DNA of 64,000 nucleotides from Saccharicrinis carchari (GTDB taxonomy: Bacteria > Bacteroidota > Bacteroidia > Bacteroidales > Marinilabiliaceae): assembly GCF_900182605.1 (NCBI RefSeq), contig NZ_FXTB01000004.1, positions 1 through 64,000 on the forward strand, given 5' to 3'. The notes beneath the pieces were generated by a model that saw only the letters and a list, made by a program, of their open reading frames with translations, had not been told where the DNA came from and searched no databases. A program made the translations under genes and the position numbers. Shown here in pieces: positions 46,173 through 56,104 of this stretch. Position 1 is the first letter of the stretch. Each line of letters starts with the position of its first letter.

Positions 46173-48413
46173 ATGAAAAACATATTTCTTACATTTTTAG
46201 CTTTGGTGTTATGGGGATCAACCTATTCCCAGAATTACACCCAATATGTAAACCCGTTTATCGGTACAACTAATTTTGGCACTACCAACCCGGGTGCCAT
46301 CGTGCCGCAAGGCATGGTATCGGTAGTTCCTTTTAACGTTACAGGATCCGATAAAAACAAATGGGATAAAGATGCCATGTGGTGGTCCACCCCCTATTCC
46401 TACGACAACAGCTTTCTCACCGGCTTTTCGCATGTTAACCTGAGTGGTGTAGGCTGCCCCGATCTGGGGGTTATTATGGTGATGCCCACCACGGGCAAGG
46501 TAGATGCACGGATTAAAAAGTACGGTTCGTTGATGTCGGAGCAGCAGGCCGAACCGGGCTATTACAGCTGCCAACTGGACAAATATGGTATAAAAGCCGA
46601 AGTAACCGCAACACAACGCACTGGTTTAAGCAAATTTACTTTCCCCGAGGGGCAATCCAATATCCTCATCGACCTTGGGAACAGTCTCACCAACGAGATG
46701 GGCGCCAGCATAAAAATTGTGAACAGCACCGAGGTGGAAGGTTTTAGGATGACGGGTAACTTTTGTTACGAGGGTAATTCGGAACGCCCCGTTTATTTTG
46801 TGGCCCGCTTCAGTCAGCCGGCAAAATCCTTTGGTGCATTTAAAAAGATGCCTGCCATGCAAGCAGAAGAAGCCTGGTCATCAACAGCCGATAAATTCAA
46901 ATATTACGAGGGCTTCCTACATCCCGTGGCCGGAGATAGCATTGGAGCGTACTTTTCGTTCGACACCAAGCAAAACGAATCGGTAGCCGTTCAGGTAGGT
47001 GTTTCGTACGTGAGCATCGACAATGCCCGACAGAACCTTGAGTTTGAATCCACCGAGTTTGACTTTGAGGCTACCCGTGCCAATGCCCACCAACAATGGG
47101 AATCTACGCTATCTAAAATTAAGGTAGAAGGCGGTACCAACGACCAAAAAACGGTATTCTATTCCGCTTTATACCACATGCACATACATCCCAACATTAT
47201 CAACGATGTAAACGGGCAATATCCATTGATGGAATCCTATGGAACGGGCGAAGTTACGGATCGGAACCGTTATACCATATTCTCGCTTTGGGATACTTAC
47301 CGTAATTTCCATCCCCTGATGAGCTTGGTATATCCCGATAAACAATTGGATATGGTGCGCTCCATGGTAGATATGTACAAAGAGGGGGGATGGCTGCCCA
47401 AATGGGAGCTCAACAGTAAGGAAACCTTTACCATGAACGGCGACCCTTCTTTCCCGGTCATCGTGGATACTTATTTAAGAGGGCTCACCGATTTTGATGT
47501 GGATGCAGCCTACGAGGGCATGATAAAATCGGCCACCACCCCCGAAAAGGACAACAAGATACGCTTGGGGAATGATTTTTACCTGGAGCACGGCTATGTG
47601 CCCTTTACTGAAGATTACGACCGTTCCGTTTCCATTGCCCTGGAATATTACCTGGCCGACTGGAACCTGGGACAGTTTGCCAAAGCATTAGGCAAAACAG
47701 ACGACTACAAGCGTTTCGATAAACAATCGAAACAATACGTAAACTATTACGACAAGAAAGAATTTAAAATGCTGCGCCCAAAACATCCGGACGGCACTTT
47801 CCTCAAATCCTTCGACCCCCTGCAAGGAAAAGATTTTGAGCCTGTACACGGCTTCCACGAAGGAACGGCATGGCAATATACCTTTGGTGTGCCCCACGAT
47901 GTTAAGGGTTTGATAAAACTGAATGGCGGCGGTAAAAAGTTTACCCAAAAGCTACAATATATTTTCGACGATGGTTTGTTCGATATGGCCAACGAGCCCG
48001 ATATGCACTATCCTTTTTTGTTTAACTACGTGAAAGGGGAAGAGTGGCGCGCCCAAAAAGAGACCCGTCGTTTGATAGATACCTACTTTAAAAACTCGCC
48101 CGACGGCCTGCCCGGTAACGACGACTGTGGCACCATGAGCGCATGGGTGGTGTATGGCATGATGGGCATTTATCCCGTGAGCCCCGGCAATATGGATTAC
48201 ACCATTACCACGCCGGTGTTCGACAAAGTGACCATAGCGCTCGACAACCGCTTTTATCCCGGCAAAACCTTCGAGATCGTGAGGCATTCAAAAAACAAAG
48301 GCAATTTTATACAAGAAATCCGCATCGACGGTAAACCCGTAAATTCTTTCTTTATCAATCATAAAGATGTTGTTGAAGGGGCTAAAATGGAAATAACAAC
48401 CGGTAGTAAATAG
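46173..48413 (+). CDS. GH92 alpha-mannosidase (third copy)
   Basis: A 746-aa GH92 enzyme starting MKNIFLTFLALVLWG at 46173 with a cleavable signal peptide (ending near YSQ); a longer frame from 46113 adds 20 residues unlike a signal peptide. The N-terminal domain opens YVNPFIGTTNFGTTNPGAIV. The catalytic acid is present in HEGTAWQY (Glu563) and the base region is PGNDDCGTMSAWVVYGMMGI. The substrate loop is ANEPDMHYPFLFNY, unlike HGNEPSHH, again suggesting a different linkage. The next gene (MFS transporter) starts 2 bp later. Confidence 0.95.
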   Translation: MKNIFLTFLALVLWGSTYSQNYTQYVNPFIGTTNFGTTNPGAIVPQGMVSVVPFNVTGSDKNKWDKDAMWWSTPYSYDNSFLTGFSHVNLSGVGCPDLGVIMVMPTTGKVDARIKKYGSLMSEQQAEPGYYSCQLDKYGIKAEVTATQRTGLSKFTFPEGQSNILIDLGNSLTNEMGASIKIVNSTEVEGFRMTGNFCYEGNSERPVYFVARFSQPAKSFGAFKKMPAMQAEEAWSSTADKFKYYEGFLHPVAGDSIGAYFSFDTKQNESVAVQVGVSYVSIDNARQNLEFESTEFDFEATRANAHQQWESTLSKIKVEGGTNDQKTVFYSALYHMHIHPNIINDVNGQYPLMESYGTGEVTDRNRYTIFSLWDTYRNFHPLMSLVYPDKQLDMVRSMVDMYKEGGWLPKWELNSKETFTMNGDPSFPVIVDTYLRGLTDFDVDAAYEGMIKSATTPEKDNKIRLGNDFYLEHGYVPFTEDYDRSVSIALEYYLADWNLGQFAKALGKTDDYKRFDKQSKQYVNYYDKKEFKMLRPKHPDGTFLKSFDPLQGKDFEPVHGFHEGTAWQYTFGVPHDVKGLIKLNGGGKKFTQKLQYIFDDGLFDMANEPDMHYPFLFNYVKGEEWRAQKETRRLIDTYFKNSPDGLPGNDDCGTMSAWVVYGMMGIYPVSPGNMDYTITTPVFDKVTIALDNRFYPGKTFEIVRHSKNKGNFIQEIRIDGKPVNSFFINHKDVVEGAKMEITTGSK

Positions 48414-48415
48414 AT

Positions 48416-49708
48416 ATGACAAGAAAGAATTTTGACATTGAACCGCGAAAAATAAATCCTGGCCTCTGGATCCCGAGTGTTTATTTTGCGATGGGTCTGC
48501 CCTTTATTGCGATCGCACAGGCATCGGCCCTGATGTATGAAAGCATGGGGGTCAGCGATAGTCAAATTGCCTTTTGGACATCGCTCATCATGATCCCTTA
48601 CACTTTAAAGTTCTTGTGGAGCCCGGTGTTGGAGATGTTCAAAACGAAAAAGCACTTTGTGGTGGCCACCCAAATAGTTACGGGGATGACCTTTGCCCTG
48701 GTGGCCCTGTCGCTGCCTTTGGAAAATTATTTTAGATATTCCATCGCCTTGTTGGGCCTTATTGCTATAAGCGGTGCAACCCACGATATTGCCACCGACG
48801 GCGTTTACCTGAGTGTGTTGTCGCCGAAGCTGCAGGCCAGGTTCATCGGTTGGCAGGGCGCGGCCTATAATGTGGCCAAACTGGTGTCGGGCGGTGGTTT
48901 TGTTTATCTGGCCGGCGAACTGGAAGAAACCATGGGCATAACGACGGCCTGGATGGTGGTGATGGGAATCTATGGCGCAGTAATGTTTTTGTTGGGCTTG
49001 TACCATATTAAAATGCTGCCCGGGGGTGGACAGGCTACCGAAGTACAATCCTTGAAAGAGGGTTTCGAGACACTATGGGATGTGCTAAGGACCTTCTTCC
49101 AAAAAAAGTATATCCTTTGGTATATCATGTTCATCATCCTGTACCGCTTTGCCGAGGGCTTTGCCATAAAAATGGTCCCGCTGTTTTTTAAGGCAGCCGT
49201 GGCCGATGGTGGCCTGGGGATGACCACTAAGCAAATTGGATTGGTTTATGGTGCTTTTGGTTCTGTGGCCTTTGTGATCGGTTCCTTGCTGGGCGGTTAT
49301 TATATCGCATCGCGCGGACTCAAAAATGTGCTGTTCAAACTGGCTTTGGTTTTTAACGTCCCCTATGCCGTTTACATATATCTGTCGTACTATCAGCCCG
49401 ACAGTCTTTTTCTGATCACCACGGCCGTGGTTGTGGAGTACTTGAGCTATGGCTTTGGCTTTGTAGGGCTTATGTTGTTTATGATGCAGCAAATAGCACC
49501 GGGTAAATACAAAATGGCCCACTACGCCTTTGCTACGGGAATCATGAACCTGGGCGTGATGATACCATCGATGGGAAGTGGCTACCTCAGTGATTTATTG
49601 GGGTATAATATATTTTTTATTTGGGTAATGATAGCCACCATACCTTCTCTGTTGGTAGCCTATTTTGTGCCTTTCACTTATCCCGATGCCGACAAAGAGG
49701 ATCAATAA
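48416..49708 (+). CDS. MFS transporter (AmpG/PAT-like), probable oligosaccharide importer
   Basis: A 430-aa, 12-segment membrane protein. It opens [20 protein letters not shown] and has [16 protein letters not shown] and [14 protein letters not shown], as in AmpG-like inner-membrane permeases. It starts 2 bp after a GH92 gene and is followed by the GH130 gene, an arrangement seen in N-glycan PULs, where the permease brings a Man-GlcNAc or mannoside into the cytoplasm. No beta-lactamase system is nearby, so a sugar role is favoured. Confidence 0.88.
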   Translation: MTRKNFDIEPRKINPGLWIPSVYFAMGLPFIAIAQASALMYESMGVSDSQIAFWTSLIMIPYTLKFLWSPVLEMFKTKKHFVVATQIVTGMTFALVALSLPLENYFRYSIALLGLIAISGATHDIATDGVYLSVLSPKLQARFIGWQGAAYNVAKLVSGGGFVYLAGELEETMGITTAWMVVMGIYGAVMFLLGLYHIKMLPGGGQATEVQSLKEGFETLWDVLRTFFQKKYILWYIMFIILYRFAEGFAIKMVPLFFKAAVADGGLGMTTKQIGLVYGAFGSVAFVIGSLLGGYYIASRGLKNVLFKLALVFNVPYAVYIYLSYYQPDSLFLITTAVVVEYLSYGFGFVGLMLFMMQQIAPGKYKMAHYAFATGIMNLGVMIPSMGSGYLSDLLGYNIFFIWVMIATIPSLLVAYFVPFTYPDADKEDQ

Positions 49709-49742
49709 TCTTATAAATATTAAAATAACTAATAGTAAAACT

Positions 49743-50714
49743 ATGATTTCAACACAAGCAATACCGTGGGAAGAACGTCCCGAAGGTTGTAAGGATGTTA
49801 TGTGGCGATATTCGCAAAACCCTATTATCGGCCGTTACGATACGCCTACTTCAAACAGTATATTCAACAGCGCCGTGGTACCTTATAAAGATGGCTTTGC
49901 CGGTGTGTTCCGTTGCGACAACAAAGCGGTGCAAATGAATATCCATACCGGTTTTAGCAAGGACGGCATTAACTGGGACATTGAACCCGATCCCATTGTG
50001 ATGAAAGCCGGTAATACCCAAATGATTGATTCCGATTATAAATATGATCCCCGTGTTACTTTTATTGAGGACAGATATTGGGTAACCTGGTGCAACGGTT
50101 ATCATGGGCCAACCATCGGCATTGCTTATACCTACGATTTTAAGGAATACTTTCAGTGTGAAAATGCCTTTTTGCCTTTTAACCGTAACGGTGTGCTACT
50201 TCCCGAAAAAGTAAACGGTAAATACTGCATGTTGAGCCGACCCAGCGACAATGGGCATACGGCATTCGGCGATATTTTCATGAGTTACAGTCCGGATATG
50301 AAATACTGGGGCGAGCACCGTCCTGTATTAAAGGTGACCGCTTTTGAGGACAGCGCCTGGCAGTGCCTTAAAGTGGGTGCCGGCGGTGTACCCATCAAAA
50401 CCGACGAGGGCTGGCTGATGTTCTATCATGGTGTTATCAAAACCTGTAATGGATTCCGTTACTCTATGGGAGCGGCATTGTTAGATCTGGAACAACCCGA
50501 TAAAGTGCTGTATCGCACACAGCCTTACCTGTTGGCTCCGGCCAAGGATTACGAATTGGCAGGTGATGTGCCCAACGTTATTTTTCCCTGTGCATCGTTA
50601 CACGATGAGGAAGGTAAAGTGGTGGTGTATTATGGAGCTGCCGATACAGTGGTAGGTATAGCCTTTGGCCGTATCTCCGAAATAATCGAGTTTACAAAAA
50701 ATAATTCGATATAG
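49743..50714 (+). CDS. GH130 mannoside phosphorylase (Man-beta-1,4-GlcNAc type)
   Basis: 323 aa from the start at 49743 ([16 protein letters not shown]); the earlier frame overlaps the transporter gene. Motifs include [53 protein letters not shown] and [20 protein letters not shown]. There is no signal peptide, so it works in the cytoplasm. The closest described relatives are mannosyl-GlcNAc phosphorylases (BT1033 group, by family knowledge), which release mannose-1-phosphate and GlcNAc. The nearby transporter, GH92s and GH163-like enzyme support an N-glycan-core substrate. Confidence 0.92.
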   Translation: MISTQAIPWEERPEGCKDVMWRYSQNPIIGRYDTPTSNSIFNSAVVPYKDGFAGVFRCDNKAVQMNIHTGFSKDGINWDIEPDPIVMKAGNTQMIDSDYKYDPRVTFIEDRYWVTWCNGYHGPTIGIAYTYDFKEYFQCENAFLPFNRNGVLLPEKVNGKYCMLSRPSDNGHTAFGDIFMSYSPDMKYWGEHRPVLKVTAFEDSAWQCLKVGAGGVPIKTDEGWLMFYHGVIKTCNGFRYSMGAALLDLEQPDKVLYRTQPYLLAPAKDYELAGDVPNVIFPCASLHDEEGKVVVYYGAADTVVGIAFGRISEIIEFTKNNSI

Positions 50715-51234
50715 AACTTTGTCGAAAGGAAGGTTAACGGAGACTGCTCTTCTCTTTTTTTTCGAGAAACAGACAGTGCAGCAACGTGCTCCTAAACTAA
50801 AGCTTCAGAGTTAAGGGTAAGGAGCGGAGAATTGGGTTTAGTCAGGTGTGTTTTTATGCCATATGAGTGTTTTTCAGGGTTGGATAAGGATTATAACCAA
50901 ACCCATCTGACACTTTAAACGACCAGAGGTCATTTGGCACATCAATATCAGCAATCTATCCTCTTTTTAAGAAAAAACATGTCCTAAACACATTAATTCA
51001 CATTATAGAATAGGATTCACAGCAAAGGTGGATCTTCCCTCCCATTTTTTATTGAAGGGATGGTTGATCTTTGATGGAGGAATTCAGTGGTATCCACTAA
51101 GATGCAGTATTACATTGCTACAGTATAACTTTACGTCGACAATTGAAAATTTAAACATATTAGTCTAATAGTCATTTTTATCATAGTAATTAATCACAAA
51201 TAATTTTATTCTAATTTTACAAACAAATTTATTT
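50715..51234. other. Gene-free upstream region of the SusC/SusD operon
   Basis: 520 bp with no gene. It must hold the promoter of the susCD-like operon. I found no clear TAnnTTTG box; a near match TAACTTTA lies at about 51124. No anti-sigma/ECF pair or hybrid two-component gene is next to the operon. Confidence 0.5.
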
Positions 51235-54200
51235 ATGAAAAGTATTCTATTTTCAATTGTTCTCATTTTTATGGGAGCAAGCATTAACGCCCTCTGGGCG
51301 CAACAAAGAGTTACCGGTGTAGTCACCGAGGATGGCTCAGACCCTTTGATTGGGGCTACAGTGGTAATTAAGGGTACTACCACTGGTACCATCACAAATA
51401 TTGATGGGCAGTACGTATTGGAAGCAAATCCTGAGGACGTACTTCAGTATTCGTTTATAGGAATGGAAACGCATGAGGAAATTGTGGGTGACCGTACTGT
51501 AATTAATGTGAGTCTGTCTTCCGGTGCGTTCGGCCTTGGCGAAGTGGTCGTTACTGCAATGGGAATTAAACGGCAATCGGAATCTTTAACCTATTCAGCA
51601 CAAACAGTTGGAGGAAAAGATGTGAACGACGTCAAAAGCGTTAACATGATTAACTCGCTTCAAGGTAAAAGTGCTGGATTAAGCATTACGCCTAACTCTA
51701 CGGGGGCCGGTGGTGCTTCAAAAATTTTGTTTCGCGGTAATAAATCCATTAGCGGCAGCAATCAACCTTTAATAGTAGTTGACGGGGTGCCCTTGATGAT
51801 GAACATTACGAATGATCAAGTTGCCACCAATTACGGAGGCGAAAGAGATGGGGGGGACGCCATGTCCACGATAAATCCCGACGACATTGCACAGATTACC
51901 TTATTGAAAGGGGCATCGGCCGCTGCACTATACGGTGCGGTAGCTGCCAACGGAGCCATAATGATCACTACTAAATCGGCTCAAAAGGGCATGGTTTCCG
52001 TAAACGTGTCCAGCAATACTACCATAGAAAGTGCGATGATTACACCGGAATTTCAAAATTCATATGGCGTGAGCGACAATGGAACATTCAGTTGGGGCGA
52101 TAAGTTGACTAGCAGTGCCCCCGACTACGCTAAAGAATTTTTCAAGACAGGTTACACCACCAATAACTCCATCGCAATTAACGGAGGAGGCGAAAATATG
52201 CAATCATACTTTTCGTATGCCAATGTTTACTCAAACGGCATAACCCCTGAAAATGATTATAGGAGCCACAACTTGAATGCTAAGCTTGGTTTTGATTTAT
52301 TTAATTCGGTACATGTGGATTTCTCTTCCCGATTCACCAATCAACACATTACCAATCAGGCTGCTGCCGGATATTTATGGAACCCATTGACGGGTGCCTA
52401 TTTATTTCCCCGGGGCGAAGACTGGAACGGATACAAGGCAGAATATGAGGTTTACGATCCAGAGCGGGGAGCCAACGTACAGAACTGGACTAATGTGGGG
52501 CTGCAACAATTTGGAAACCCCTACTGGATGCTGAACAGACAAACTCCCGTTACCGACCGTAATCGCTACGAATTCGGGGGTGGTATCCAATGGGATATTA
52601 CACCGGAACTGAACGTTTTGGGTCGTATGCGCTACGAGCGTGGTGAGGAGCATTTTGTACATAACGCATATGCTTCAAGTATTGGTAATTTGTATCCTAT
52701 GGGAAGGATGAAAGACAATCGTTATTTTAGCGATCAGCTTTATGGCGATATTTTAATAAACTATAATAAAACATTTAACGATGTCACCTTTACGGCTACG
52801 GTAGGCTCCAGTTTTACCAAAAACAAAACATCTTCTGTAAATCTTTGGGGAGAAGGATCGAAATTTTCAAAGCCTGGTGCGGGAAATATCTATTATCCGA
52901 ACATCTTTACTCCAAATAATTATTACGAGAATATGTCCACGTACAAAAAGAACGATCATTGGAATACGGAACGACGCCTGAACGCTGTTTTTGGAACAGC
53001 TCAAATTGGTTATCGCGAAGGTTTGTTTATTGATGTTACAGCTCGTAACGACTGGTCTTCGGCCCTGGCCTTTACCGAGAGTATGTCTTTCTTCTACCCA
53101 TCGATAGGTGGTAGCTTTTTGCTGGATAAATTTGTGGACATGGGGAGCAATATCGATTTGTTCAAAATTCGTGCAAGCCATTCTATTGTAGGTAACGATG
53201 TGCCAGTTTTTATGAGTAACCTATTGTATTCCTTGGGTGCTCAGGGTTCCATTGCTCCACCCGAAAACGCACCGTTCAGGACGCTGAAACCAGAAAAAAC
53301 GTATTCTACAGAAATTGGTTTTGATGGCGTATTCTTTTACAATCGATTGAGAACAAACCTCACTTATTATAAGAGTAATACTAAAAATCAGTTCTTTTCA
53401 GTTTCGGCACCTTACGAGTCTGGTTTACGCAACCGCTATGTAAATGCTGGAAATGTAGAAAACCAAGGTTTTGAGTTTAGCCTGAGCTGGTTGCAGCAGT
53501 TCAACGACGACCTGAGCTGGAGCACTAGCCTTAACGGGGCCTACAACACAAATAAAATCAAGGAATTGGTAGACGAGCTACCCAATGGTTTAACATTAAG
53601 CGATTTCGGTGGAGCCAAAATCATCCTTAAAGAGGGTGGTGAGTATGGCGATCTATACGTTCGTCATATCATGCGTGACGACAACGGCAAACCCATTAAA
53701 AATAATAACGGTGAACCTGTTTTGAGCGGAGACTCCTCAGAAGACTTGAATTATGCCGGAAATATGAATGCCAAATTTAACATGGGATGGACCAATACTT
53801 TTTATTACAACGACTTTACCTTTTCATTCCTGATAGATGCCAAATTTGGTGGTAAAGTTATCTCCATGACCGAAGCCGCATTAGATGGCTGGGGAGTTTC
53901 TAAACGAAGCGGAGAAGCTAGGGATGCCGGCACTGTTACCATCGATGGTGTAGAATTTGATGCCGAGAAATATTATAGGACTACGGGCAACAGCAATTTC
54001 AACAGCCCTTATGCCGTTGAGAACTATATTTATGATGCCACCAACATCCGCATGAGGGAGGTAAGCTTAGGTTATACGTTCCGAGATGTTTTTGGAGGAG
54101 GAAAAAACATGACCACTTCCTTGATAGGGCGTAACCTGTTCTTTTTCCATAAAGATGCGCCAATGGACCCTGATGTATCTGCTGGTACAGGCAACGGTGT

Positions 54201-54270
54201 GCAGGGGATAGATATGTTTGCGCTGCCTACTCCGCGTAGTTTTGGTTTAAATTTGAAATTTAACTTTTAA
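51235..54270 (+). CDS. SusC-like TonB-dependent outer-membrane receptor
   Basis: 1011 aa with a signal peptide ending near LWAQ. A carboxypeptidase-regulatory-like domain (about 24-110; GVVTEDGSDPLIGATVVIKG) precedes the plug (LGEVVVTAMGIKRQ ... VVDGVPL ... LKGASAAALYGAVAANGAI), then a large beta-barrel ending in LNLKFNF with the C-terminal phenylalanine. It imports oligosaccharides across the outer membrane with the SusD partner encoded 11 bp downstream. Confidence 0.97.
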   Translation: MKSILFSIVLIFMGASINALWAQQRVTGVVTEDGSDPLIGATVVIKGTTTGTITNIDGQYVLEANPEDVLQYSFIGMETHEEIVGDRTVINVSLSSGAFGLGEVVVTAMGIKRQSESLTYSAQTVGGKDVNDVKSVNMINSLQGKSAGLSITPNSTGAGGASKILFRGNKSISGSNQPLIVVDGVPLMMNITNDQVATNYGGERDGGDAMSTINPDDIAQITLLKGASAAALYGAVAANGAIMITTKSAQKGMVSVNVSSNTTIESAMITPEFQNSYGVSDNGTFSWGDKLTSSAPDYAKEFFKTGYTTNNSIAINGGGENMQSYFSYANVYSNGITPENDYRSHNLNAKLGFDLFNSVHVDFSSRFTNQHITNQAAAGYLWNPLTGAYLFPRGEDWNGYKAEYEVYDPERGANVQNWTNVGLQQFGNPYWMLNRQTPVTDRNRYEFGGGIQWDITPELNVLGRMRYERGEEHFVHNAYASSIGNLYPMGRMKDNRYFSDQLYGDILINYNKTFNDVTFTATVGSSFTKNKTSSVNLWGEGSKFSKPGAGNIYYPNIFTPNNYYENMSTYKKNDHWNTERRLNAVFGTAQIGYREGLFIDVTARNDWSSALAFTESMSFFYPSIGGSFLLDKFVDMGSNIDLFKIRASHSIVGNDVPVFMSNLLYSLGAQGSIAPPENAPFRTLKPEKTYSTEIGFDGVFFYNRLRTNLTYYKSNTKNQFFSVSAPYESGLRNRYVNAGNVENQGFEFSLSWLQQFNDDLSWSTSLNGAYNTNKIKELVDELPNGLTLSDFGGAKIILKEGGEYGDLYVRHIMRDDNGKPIKNNNGEPVLSGDSSEDLNYAGNMNAKFNMGWTNTFYYNDFTFSFLIDAKFGGKVISMTEAALDGWGVSKRSGEARDAGTVTIDGVEFDAEKYYRTTGNSNFNSPYAVENYIYDATNIRMREVSLGYTFRDVFGGGKNMTTSLIGRNLFFFHKDAPMDPDVSAGTGNGVQGIDMFALPTPRSFGLNLKFNF

Positions 54271-54281
54271 AGATTAATAAA

Positions 54282-55973
54282 ATGAACAGAAATAATTATT
54301 TGATATACGTAATTTTGATGGTTCTTCCACTGTTTGGCGGAAGTCTGTTGACATCCTGTACGGATGGTTTTGAAAAAATGAACACCAGCGATGTTCAGGT
54401 AGATCCGGCCGATCTCCCGTTTGACGCCCAGTTTACTGAACCTATGGTGTATTGCTATCCACCACAGCAGAACATGTTCCAGTTTTGGACCAACCTGACG
54501 ATTGATATGTACGGTGGATATTTTATGACCCCGCACGGTAACTTTACCAATGCCGATATGGGCGAAAACCGTGGACACAGTGGAGGTATGTACGAAAATT
54601 ATTACCTGCATATCTTTAACAACTCACGCCGTTTAATTGCACAATCTGATGCCGACGGCAACAAAGGTCTAGCCGGTATAATGCGTGTTGTTCAATCCTA
54701 CGGCACGTTGATGACTACCGATGCTTATGGCCCTATACCATATAGCTCAATTCTATCGGGCGAAAATGAAGTCTATTTTGAATTCGACAGCCAAAAACAG
54801 ATTTTTAAATCCATGATCGAAGATTTGGATATTGCCATCAAGGATATTAGTGCGATGGAGGCCGATGAGATTGCAAAATTACAAGCATTTGATTCATGGT
54901 GCGGTGGTGATACAGATTTATGGGTTAAAGCTGCCAATACCATAAAATTGCGTTTAGCACTCCGCTTATCGAAAAGAGAACCCGAAGCACTGGAGGCCGG
55001 AATGAATCTGAAGCAAATAGCTACGGAAGCTGCTGCAAACACCTTGGCGACTGTGAATAAAGACATCCTCATTGACAAAAATTTGGAAAATAATATGTGG
55101 CTGATGTTCGCTTGGGGCGATTGTGGTTTTAACGCCAACTTGGTTACCCTTATGAGCGGCATGAATGATCCGCGCCAGCCATTATATATGACCAAAAATA
55201 CCGGTGACATCAAAAATGAGGCAGGTGAAGTAACCATGCCGGAGGGCACCGATTATGTAGGCATCCGTTTTGCGAGCGGTTTACCGCCCAAAGGCAATAA
55301 TTGGGCCAACTTCTCTGGTTGGATCCAGGGCGACAACGGTTCATCCTATTCAATGCCCCTGCCCATCATGAAAGCTGCCGAAGCTTATTTCCTGTTGGCT
55401 GAGGCCAAGTTGCGATGGGATATCGGAAGCTCCACTGCTCAGGAATTATATGAACAGGGCATTCGAGTTTCTATGCAGAATGAATTGGATTATAGAGGAG
55501 ATTATGCTGGCGTGAACAATTATGAAGACGGCGCGATTGATGACTACATCAATGGAACCTCTACCCAAATTGATTTTGTAGATCCTGCTGACCCGGCATT
55601 AAACAGCCCAGCATTAAATAAACTCAGCGTTAAATGGGACGAAGGTGCTACTAAGGAAGAAAAATTGGAGCGCATTATTACTCAAAAATGGTTGGCTCTT
55701 TTCCCATTGTCAACGGAAGGATGGGCCGAACAGCGCCGTACCGGATACCCTCACTTTTTCCCAGCATTTGTAAATAAAAGCGGTGGCGATGTAAACAAAG
55801 AAGAAGGTGTTAGGCGCGTTATTTTTAGCGGACAGGCCTATGATGCCAACGAAAAAGGGGTTAACACCGGAATTGAATTGTTGAATCAGAGCAATACAAG
55901 CAAAACAGGAATTTCAGGTGATAAAGGTGGAACCCGTATATGGTGGGACAACGCCGACAGAGGTAACTTTTAA
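54282..55973 (+). CDS. SusD-like surface glycan-binding lipoprotein
   Basis: 563 aa with a lipobox LTSC (Cys26). Signature regions include GLAGIMRVVQSYGTLMTTDAYG, AEAYFLLAEAKLRW and ALFPLSTEGWAEQRRTGYP. It forms the lid of the SusC transporter. The ligand cannot be told from sequence, but neighbouring enzymes suggest N-glycan or mannoside fragments. A strong terminator follows. Confidence 0.96.
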   Translation: MNRNNYLIYVILMVLPLFGGSLLTSCTDGFEKMNTSDVQVDPADLPFDAQFTEPMVYCYPPQQNMFQFWTNLTIDMYGGYFMTPHGNFTNADMGENRGHSGGMYENYYLHIFNNSRRLIAQSDADGNKGLAGIMRVVQSYGTLMTTDAYGPIPYSSILSGENEVYFEFDSQKQIFKSMIEDLDIAIKDISAMEADEIAKLQAFDSWCGGDTDLWVKAANTIKLRLALRLSKREPEALEAGMNLKQIATEAAANTLATVNKDILIDKNLENNMWLMFAWGDCGFNANLVTLMSGMNDPRQPLYMTKNTGDIKNEAGEVTMPEGTDYVGIRFASGLPPKGNNWANFSGWIQGDNGSSYSMPLPIMKAAEAYFLLAEAKLRWDIGSSTAQELYEQGIRVSMQNELDYRGDYAGVNNYEDGAIDDYINGTSTQIDFVDPADPALNSPALNKLSVKWDEGATKEEKLERIITQKWLALFPLSTEGWAEQRRTGYPHFFPAFVNKSGGDVNKEEGVRRVIFSGQAYDANEKGVNTGIELLNQSNTSKTGISGDKGGTRIWWDNADRGNF

Positions 55974-56018
55974 CACGTAATGTAAATCCACACTCATTGA
56001 GTGCGGTCAGTGCAACAC

Positions 56019-56056
56019 AAGTCCACGTCCAACAAGGGCGTGGACTTTTTTCTTTT
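56019..56056 (+). terminator. Rho-independent terminator after the SusC/SusD operon
   Basis: 12-bp stem (AAGTCCACGTCC with GGGCGTGGACTT, one G-U pair), 5-nt loop AACAA and a TTTTTCTTTT tail. It separates the SusC/D transcript from the GH163-like gene. Confidence 0.9.
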
Positions 56057-56058
56057 AC

Positions 56059-56066
56059 TATCTTTG
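56059..56066 (+). promoter_or_regulatory. Candidate -7 box for the GH163-like gene
   Basis: TATCTTTG (TAnnTTTG) directly after the terminator, 38 bp before the ATG at 56105. The -33 element is not clear. Confidence 0.45.
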
Positions 56067-56104
56067 TTAAAAGCACCTTTTGTAATCAATCAAAAATCTA
56101 AAAA

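Noticed and set aside
48416-49708. AmpG muropeptide permease for beta-lactamase induction
   Set aside because: It sits 2 bp after a GH92 gene and ahead of GH130, with no ampC/ampR genes nearby, so a mannoside import role is preferred.
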